From Hyphomicrobiales bacterium (GTDB lineage: Bacteria; Pseudomonadota; Alphaproteobacteria; Rhizobiales; Rhizobiaceae), in the NCBI GenBank assembly GCA_900466605.1, contig UBMU01000008.1, positions 62,001 to 126,000 on the forward strand: a stretch of DNA of 64,000 nucleotides, read 5' to 3'. The notes under the pieces are model-generated. The model was not told where the DNA came from and did no database searches. It was given only the letters and a program-made list of their open reading frames with translations. The translations under genes were made by a program, and so were the position numbers. This document shows, piece by piece, positions 59,945-64,000 of this stretch. Within the stretch, counting starts at the first letter, position 1. Each line of letters opens with the position of its first letter.

Positions 59945-60364
59945 ATGATTGAGAACAAAAAGAGGCCGAACCCCATCGACGTCCACGTTGGCAGTCGCAT
60001 TCGCCTTCGCCGAACGATGCTCGGAATGAGCCAGGAAAAGCTAGGCGAGAGCCTCGGCATCACCTTTCAGCAGATCCAGAAATACGAAAAAGGCACCAAC
60101 CGTGTCGGTGCCAGCCGCCTTCAGAACATCTCCAGCATTCTGAATGTTCCAGTTTCCTTCTTCTTCGAGGATGCACCCGGCGACCAATCCCCCGGCCTGT
60201 CCGGCATGGCCGAAGCCTCCAGCTCAAACTATGTGGTCGACTTCCTCTCGTCGTCCGAAGGGCTGCAGTTGAACCGTGCCTTCGTCAAGATCACCGACCC
60301 CAAGGTCCGGCGTAAAGTCGTCGAGCTAGTGAAGGCGCTCGCGGCCGAAGCTGACAGCGAATAA
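59945..60364 (+). CDS. praR: XRE-family transcriptional regulator (PraR/PhrR-like)
   Basis: A 139-residue regulator with a Cro/C1-type helix-turn-helix at about residues 16-70 (GSRIRLRRTMLGMSQEKLGESLGITFQQIQKYEKG) and a short C-terminal helical tail. This sequence type is PraR in Rhizobium and PhrR in Ensifer, linked to control of surface attachment, quorum sensing or low-pH response. The assignment rests on similarity and on its position before metK. It has GCAGGA upstream of the ATG and a terminator after the stop. Candidate operator repeats lie upstream. Confidence 0.88.
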   Translation: MIENKKRPNPIDVHVGSRIRLRRTMLGMSQEKLGESLGITFQQIQKYEKGTNRVGASRLQNISSILNVPVSFFFEDAPGDQSPGLSGMAEASSSNYVVDFLSSSEGLQLNRAFVKITDPKVRRKVVELVKALAAEADSE

Positions 60365-60391
60365 TCGCCACTAAAAATTTGGAGCAAACGG

Positions 60392-60416
60392 AAAGCGGTC
60401 GTATCGGCCGCTTTTT
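60392..60416 (+). terminator. Terminator after praR
   Basis: The stem AAAGCGG / CCGCTTT, with a further C-G pair, encloses a short loop and ends in a five-T run. It separates praR from metK. Confidence 0.85.
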
Positions 60417-60546
60417 GGCGTTTTTTGGGCATAATTTGCCACTTCACCGCAGATATAAAGATATATTTATGTCCTTCTACGCTTGTTTTTCCCGCCCGAA
60501 CTGAGTACCTACTACGCAGCTTTTATTCTTTGAGGGGAATCCCGAA

Positions 60547-61800
60547 ATGCGCGCGAATTACCTTTTCACCAGCGAGTCAGTTGCCGAAGGTCACCCGGAC
60601 AAGGTGTGTGACCGGATCTCCGACGAGATCGTGGATCTGGTCTACCGCGAAGCTGCCAAGACCGGCGTCAACCCCTGGGGCGTGCGCATTGCCTGCGAAA
60701 CGCTGGCAACGACCAACCGCGTCGTGATCGCCGGTGAAGTACGCCTGCCGCCGAGCCTCATGAAGAAGGACAAGGATGGCAAGGACGTCATCAACCCTTC
60801 GAAGTTCAAGGCCGCTGCCCGCCGCGCCATCAAGGACATCGGCTATGAGCAGGACGGTTTCCACTGGAAGACCGCGAAGATCGACGTGCTCCTGCACTCG
60901 CAGTCCGCAGATATCGCCCAGGGCGTCGACAATGCTGCCGACCAGCAGGGCGATGAAGGTGCCGGCGACCAGGGCATCATGTTCGGCTACGCCTGCAAGG
61001 AAACGCCGGACCTCATGCCGGCTCCGATCTACTACTCCCACAAGATCCTGCAGCTCCTGGCTGTTGCCCGCAAGAAGGGCGATGGCGAAGTCGCAAAGCT
61101 CGGCCCGGACGCAAAGAGCCAGGTGACGGTACGCTACGTCAACGGCAAGCCTGCCGAAGTCACGTCGATCGTTCTGTCAACCCAGCATCTCGACGAGACA
61201 TGGGATTCTAAGAAAGTTCGCGCAGTCGTCGAACCCTACATCCTCGAAGCCCTCGGCGACCTGCCGATTGCCGAGGATTGCAAGTGGTACATCAACCCGA
61301 CCGGCAAGTTCGTCATCGGCGGCCCTGATGGCGACGCTGGCCTGACCGGCCGCAAGATCATCGTCGACACCTACGGCGGCGCGGCTCCGCATGGCGGCGG
61401 CGCGTTCTCCGGCAAGGACACGACGAAGGTCGACCGTTCCGCTGCCTACGCTGCACGCTACCTCGCGAAGAATGTCGTTGCCGCCGGTCTTTCCGACCGC
61501 TGCACAATACAGCTCTCCTACGCTATCGGCGTTGCCCAGCCGCTGTCGATCTATGTCGACCTGCACGGCACGGGTAAGGGCGTGACGGAAGACCAGGTCG
61601 AGGCCGCGATCCGCAAGAACATGGATCTGTCGCCGACCGGTATCCGCCGCCACCTCGACCTCAACAAGCCAATCTACGCCAAGACCTCGGCCTACGGCCA
61701 CTTCGGCCGCAAGGCTGGCCGCGACGGCTCGTTCTCCTGGGAGCGCACCGACCTCGTCAAGGCGCTCAAGGAATCCGTCAAGGTCAAGGAAGCCGCATGA
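60547..61800 (+). CDS. metK: S-adenosylmethionine synthetase
   Basis: MetK makes S-adenosylmethionine from methionine and ATP. The 417-residue protein starts with [17 protein letters not shown] (ATP/metal) and includes the family signature [12 protein letters not shown] and the P-loop-like [15 protein letters not shown]. It is about 25-30 residues longer than E. coli MetK, owing to small insertions typical of alphaproteobacteria. GAGGGG lies upstream of the ATG. It overlaps the trmB start by four bases. Its product is used by the SAM-dependent RNA methyltransferases in this window. Confidence 0.97.
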   Translation: MRANYLFTSESVAEGHPDKVCDRISDEIVDLVYREAAKTGVNPWGVRIACETLATTNRVVIAGEVRLPPSLMKKDKDGKDVINPSKFKAAARRAIKDIGYEQDGFHWKTAKIDVLLHSQSADIAQGVDNAADQQGDEGAGDQGIMFGYACKETPDLMPAPIYYSHKILQLLAVARKKGDGEVAKLGPDAKSQVTVRYVNGKPAEVTSIVLSTQHLDETWDSKKVRAVVEPYILEALGDLPIAEDCKWYINPTGKFVIGGPDGDAGLTGRKIIVDTYGGAAPHGGGAFSGKDTTKVDRSAAYAARYLAKNVVAAGLSDRCTIQLSYAIGVAQPLSIYVDLHGTGKGVTEDQVEAAIRKNMDLSPTGIRRHLDLNKPIYAKTSAYGHFGRKAGRDGSFSWERTDLVKALKESVKVKEAA

Positions 61801-62498
61801 CTGACATGGAACGTCGTGGACGCGCGACCGAAGCGTTCTTCGGTCGCCGCAAGGGAAAGGCTCTGCGCGAACATCAAGCCGAGCGACTGAACACCCTGCT
61901 TCCGGCGTTCCTCATCGATCTTTCAGCGGCTCCTCCCGAGCCGCTGAAAACCCTCTTTCCGGTTGCGACAGACAAGCTGCGCCTGGAAATCGGTTTCGGC
62001 GGCGGCGAGCATCTGATCCATCGCGCCGTAGAGATGCCGACCACCGGCTTTATCGGCGTCGAGCCCTTCATCAATTCCATGCAGAAGCTGCTGACCAGCG
62101 TCGACAATACCGGCGCCAAGAACGTCCGCGTCTACAACGATGACGCGACGCAATTGCTGGATTGGCTGCCTGACGCTTCGATCGACCAGATCGACTTGCT
62201 TTATCCGGATCCGTGGCCAAAGCGGAAGCACTGGAAGCGCCGTTTCGTGTCGAAGACCAATCTTGACCGCTTCCACCGTGTCCTGAAGCCGGGCGGACTG
62301 TTCTGTTTCGCGTCAGATATCGACACTTACATCAACTGGACGCTGCTCAAGTGCCGCGACCACGGCGGCTTCGACTGGCCGGCCCGGAACGCTGCGGACT
62401 GGCTGACGCCCTACGAAGGGTGGCCAAGCACACGCTACGAGGCCAAAGCACGGCGTGAAGGCCGTTCGTCTGCCTATCTGACGTTCAAGCGCGTCTGA
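61797..62498 (+). CDS. trmB: tRNA (guanine-N7-)-methyltransferase
   Basis: TrmB methylates G46 in the tRNA variable loop. The 233-residue protein has [10 protein letters not shown] (SAM-binding, near residue 63) and the family motif [19 protein letters not shown] near residue 132. The start overlaps the metK stop in an ATGA, so it is probably translated with metK. Downstream is a degraded gene on the opposite strand. Confidence 0.95.
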   Translation: MTDMERRGRATEAFFGRRKGKALREHQAERLNTLLPAFLIDLSAAPPEPLKTLFPVATDKLRLEIGFGGGEHLIHRAVEMPTTGFIGVEPFINSMQKLLTSVDNTGAKNVRVYNDDATQLLDWLPDASIDQIDLLYPDPWPKRKHWKRRFVSKTNLDRFHRVLKPGGLFCFASDIDTYINWTLLKCRDHGGFDWPARNAADWLTPYEGWPSTRYEAKARREGRSSAYLTFKRV

Positions 62499-62499
62499 G

Positions 62500-63086
62500 C
62501 GACCTACAGCCGATATCCCTTCCTCCAATTCCGCAGCACTTGCGGCGATCGTGCCGTCGGGACGGACTGCGAGCATGCAGCCGCCGGTGGACCTTGTGGG
62601 CTTGGAGCACCATGTTCATTGGGAAGCTGATCAGGGAAAGCACTCACCTTCAGCAGCGCCTTGGTAAGCGATGGCTTTCTGAAGCGCTGCAGACGTTGAT
62701 AGCGAACGTCGTCGGCCGCAGCACTTTACGGGGCTTTCGTCTCCCTCTTCCAATGGATTGACCTTGGCATAGATGCCGAGAAGCTTACCGCCGGCAACAA
62801 CTAAGGCGCTATTGGATAGGTCGTTGCCCCGGCGTTCGAAGCAACCGACGACGACAGTCGTCTTGGCTGAACTGAGGTGTTCGAGGCATCCGAGAAACAG
62901 ATCATCTTGGCGAGTGCGCGACGCTCGATGACTGATCCTTCACCGCTATGCCCCTGAAGATAGCTTTGCGGGAAGAGGGCGAGATCGACATTCCGGCGCT
63001 CTGCCAATCGAAAGTCGCATAAGCTCTCCGCCACCCTTCTGCGCGTCGTCGAAGATCGGAAAACGCTGAAAAGAAGCTATGCACAT
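62500..63086 (-). pseudogene. Nitrilase-superfamily (carbon-nitrogen hydrolase) pseudogene, multiply frameshifted
   Basis: No frame is open across this 587-base stretch, yet family-like pieces appear in order in different frames on the minus strand: MCIASFQRFPIFDDAQK at the start (63086), AERRNVDLALFPQSYLQGHS, VVVGCFERRGNDLSNSALVV and GGKLLGIYAKVNPLEEG, then FAINVC (where the catalytic Cys motif belongs) and AVRPDGTIAASAAELEEGI. At least three frame changes are needed. The pieces match the Glu, Lys and Cys regions of nitrilases, with Gln where the catalytic Glu of FPE is expected. It is a relic between trmB and the DUF1150 gene. The ends are approximate. Confidence 0.72.
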
Positions 63087-63185
63087 GCATGCACCCAGCA
63101 AGAGGCACCACGGCCACTAAGCAGGGCACTCAGCCGAAATTCCAAGGGCACGCGTCCACGCAACGTGCCGCCGCGCTGGAAAGCC

Positions 63186-63443
63186 TTAGTGAAGGCTTAC
63201 CGTTTTCAGCTCATCTTCGGCAGCCTTGAAGAAGGTGCTGGAGCGGTTATCCGTCAACAGGATCGGCGTTCCATCCGCACCAAATAGCGCCCACAGGTCA
63301 ACGCTCGGATCGATCTCCGGCGCTTCCGGGAAGCACTTGGCAACTTCTTCGTTGCGCATTTTGCGGATGTAGGCAACCTCGCCGTTGCCGATGCCGGCAA
63401 GTTCGGTTTTGGTTAGGTGCGAATTGGCTTCTTTCATCAACAT
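63186..63443 (-). CDS. DUF1150 family protein
   Basis: An 85-residue soluble protein with the DUF1150 pattern (GIGNGEVAYIRKM, then VDLWALFGADGTPILLTDNR). It is commonly encoded next to small heat-shock genes in alphaproteobacteria, as here. The ATG at 63443 has GGAGG seven bases upstream; the ATG at 63437 is an alternative. It follows hsp20 by 49 bases and is probably co-transcribed with it. Its molecular role is unknown. Confidence 0.85.
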   Translation of the reverse strand: MLMKEANSHLTKTELAGIGNGEVAYIRKMRNEEVAKCFPEAPEIDPSVDLWALFGADGTPILLTDNRSSTFFKAAEDELKTVSLH

Positions 63444-63492
63444 TCCTGTACCTCCAAGAGAAGGGACCAACGGCTCAACTTGCGCCGTTGTC

Positions 63493-63927
63493 CTACTGTG
63501 AGACCGAAATGTTAATTTTCTTCACCATGCGGCTCGGCTCCGGGCGGATCAGATCCACCGACAGCAGTCCATTCTTGAGCGAGGCGCCCAGAACCTGCAT
63601 GCCATCGGCCAGCACGAAGGTTCGCTGGAACTGACGTGCCGCGATCCCGCGATAGAGATAATCGCGTTCGCCCTGATCGATCTGGCGACCACGGATCGAA
63701 AGCTGATTCTCCTCGACAGACACATCAAGTTCGTCTTCGCTGAACCCGGCGACTGCAAGGGTTATACGCAGTCTCTCTGGATCGCCAGACGCACGATCGG
63801 CAGCAACGCGCTCGATATTGTAGGGGGGATACCCGTCACTGGCTTTGGAAAGGCGCTCCAGCGTCTTCTCCATGGCGTCAAAGCCCAGGAGCAAGGGGCT
63901 CGCGAAAGGCGTAATACGGCTCGTCAT
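63493..63927 (-). CDS. Small heat-shock protein, Hsp20 family
   Basis: A 144-residue holdase chaperone with the alpha-crystallin domain at about residues 35-135 (ITLAVAGFSEDELDVSVEENQLSIRGRQ, then AARQFQRTFVLADGMQV) and the family's conserved GLLSVDL. The I-x-I/V motif of the C-terminal tail is visible as INISV. I chose the ATG at 63927 because AAGGA is placed seven bases upstream. The leader can form a hairpin over this site. The promoter is beyond the right edge. Confidence 0.92.
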   Translation of the reverse strand: MTSRITPFASPLLLGFDAMEKTLERLSKASDGYPPYNIERVAADRASGDPERLRITLAVAGFSEDELDVSVEENQLSIRGRQIDQGERDYLYRGIAARQFQRTFVLADGMQVLGASLKNGLLSVDLIRPEPSRMVKKINISVSQ

Positions 63928-63930
63928 CTT

Positions 63931-63964
63931 CAAGTCCTTGATTCAAGCGACCTTGCCGGACCTG
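63931..63964 (-). promoter_or_regulatory. Candidate RNA thermometer in the hsp20 leader
   Basis: In the minus-strand leader, CAGGUCC (63958-63964) can pair with GGACUUG (63931-63937) in a 7-bp stem with one G-U pair. The loop contains a second helix, CAAG-GUCG-CUUG (63955 to 63944). GGACUUG includes part of the AAGGA ribosome-binding site (63935-63939), so the fold would hide it. ROSE-type thermometers before small heat-shock genes are known from rhizobia. The assignment is structural inference by eye. Confidence 0.45.
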
Positions 63965-64000
63965 CGATGCAGCATCCAGATGCCGCTAATATGGGAATTG

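Noticed and set aside
59945..60364. Antitoxin of a toxin-antitoxin pair
   Set aside because: The small HTH protein has no adjacent toxin gene; it matches PraR/PhrR and lies before metK in the usual rhizobial order.
60417..60546. SAM riboswitch before metK
   Set aside because: I could not find the conserved cores of SAM-II or related alphaproteobacterial SAM-binding RNAs by eye. It is retained only as a finding to test.
1..64000. Mobile element, prophage, integrative element or CRISPR array
   Set aside because: I saw no transposase, integrase, phage structural gene, tRNA-flanked insertion or regularly spaced repeats anywhere in the window.

Overview
The window is a stretch of chromosome from a member of the Rhizobiaceae (a Rhizobium/Ensifer/Agrobacterium relative). 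The evidence is the high GC content, the rnpA-yidC-engB-argB order at the left end, the rhizobial ornithine-lipid genes olsB and olsA, a Mur-type Fur regulator, a PraR/PhrR-type regulator upstream of metK, and a tme-type malic enzyme with a phosphotransacetylase tail. Almost everything is ordinary core chromosome. I see no insertion sequence, prophage, CRISPR array, tRNA or rRNA gene.

Left part (1-19.5 kb). The ribosomal-processing and membrane-insertion end (rnpA, yidC, engB) is followed by a minus-strand stress module: a fasciclin protein, an RskA-type anti-sigma factor and its ECF sigma factor. Then come argB, a PEP-mutase-like enzyme coupled to ada, a HAD nucleotidase, an EF-hand protein, a LOG-family protein, lysine/peptidoglycan genes (dapD, dapE), and the initiation-tRNA and peptide-processing set truA-fmt-def. 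A globin-coupled chemoreceptor sits between def and rmuC, followed by a ribokinase-family gene.

Middle (19.7-42 kb). A Cache-type chemoreceptor ending in a CheR/CheB tether is followed by the minus-strand group lptC-lptA-lptB-rpoN-hpf-ptsN, which links LPS export, sigma-54 and the nitrogen PTS in the same order as in enterobacteria. Next are sppA, ihfB, lapA, a DegP-like protein lacking all three catalytic residues, a pair of RNA methyltransferases with lspA, a hybrid histidine kinase, olsB, tme and mutS.

Right part (42-64 kb). glnD and murJ are followed by a DUF882/M15 peptidase, a VOC gene whose 5' end looks damaged, trpS, a cupin, a universal stress protein and an Nfu protein. The tight series tsaB-rimI-mur-olsA-miaB-phoH-ybeY-corC-lnt comes next, then praR, metK and trmB. 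The right edge holds a multiply frameshifted nitrilase-family pseudogene and a minus-strand hsp20-DUF1150 pair. The hsp20 leader can fold so that its ribosome-binding site is masked, so it is a candidate RNA thermometer.

I did not find a clearly new multi-gene system. The best leads are the nitrilase relic, the pseudoprotease, the candidate hsp20 thermometer, the scarred VOC start, the inverted repeat before praR, and possible shared promoter elements of the ECF module.
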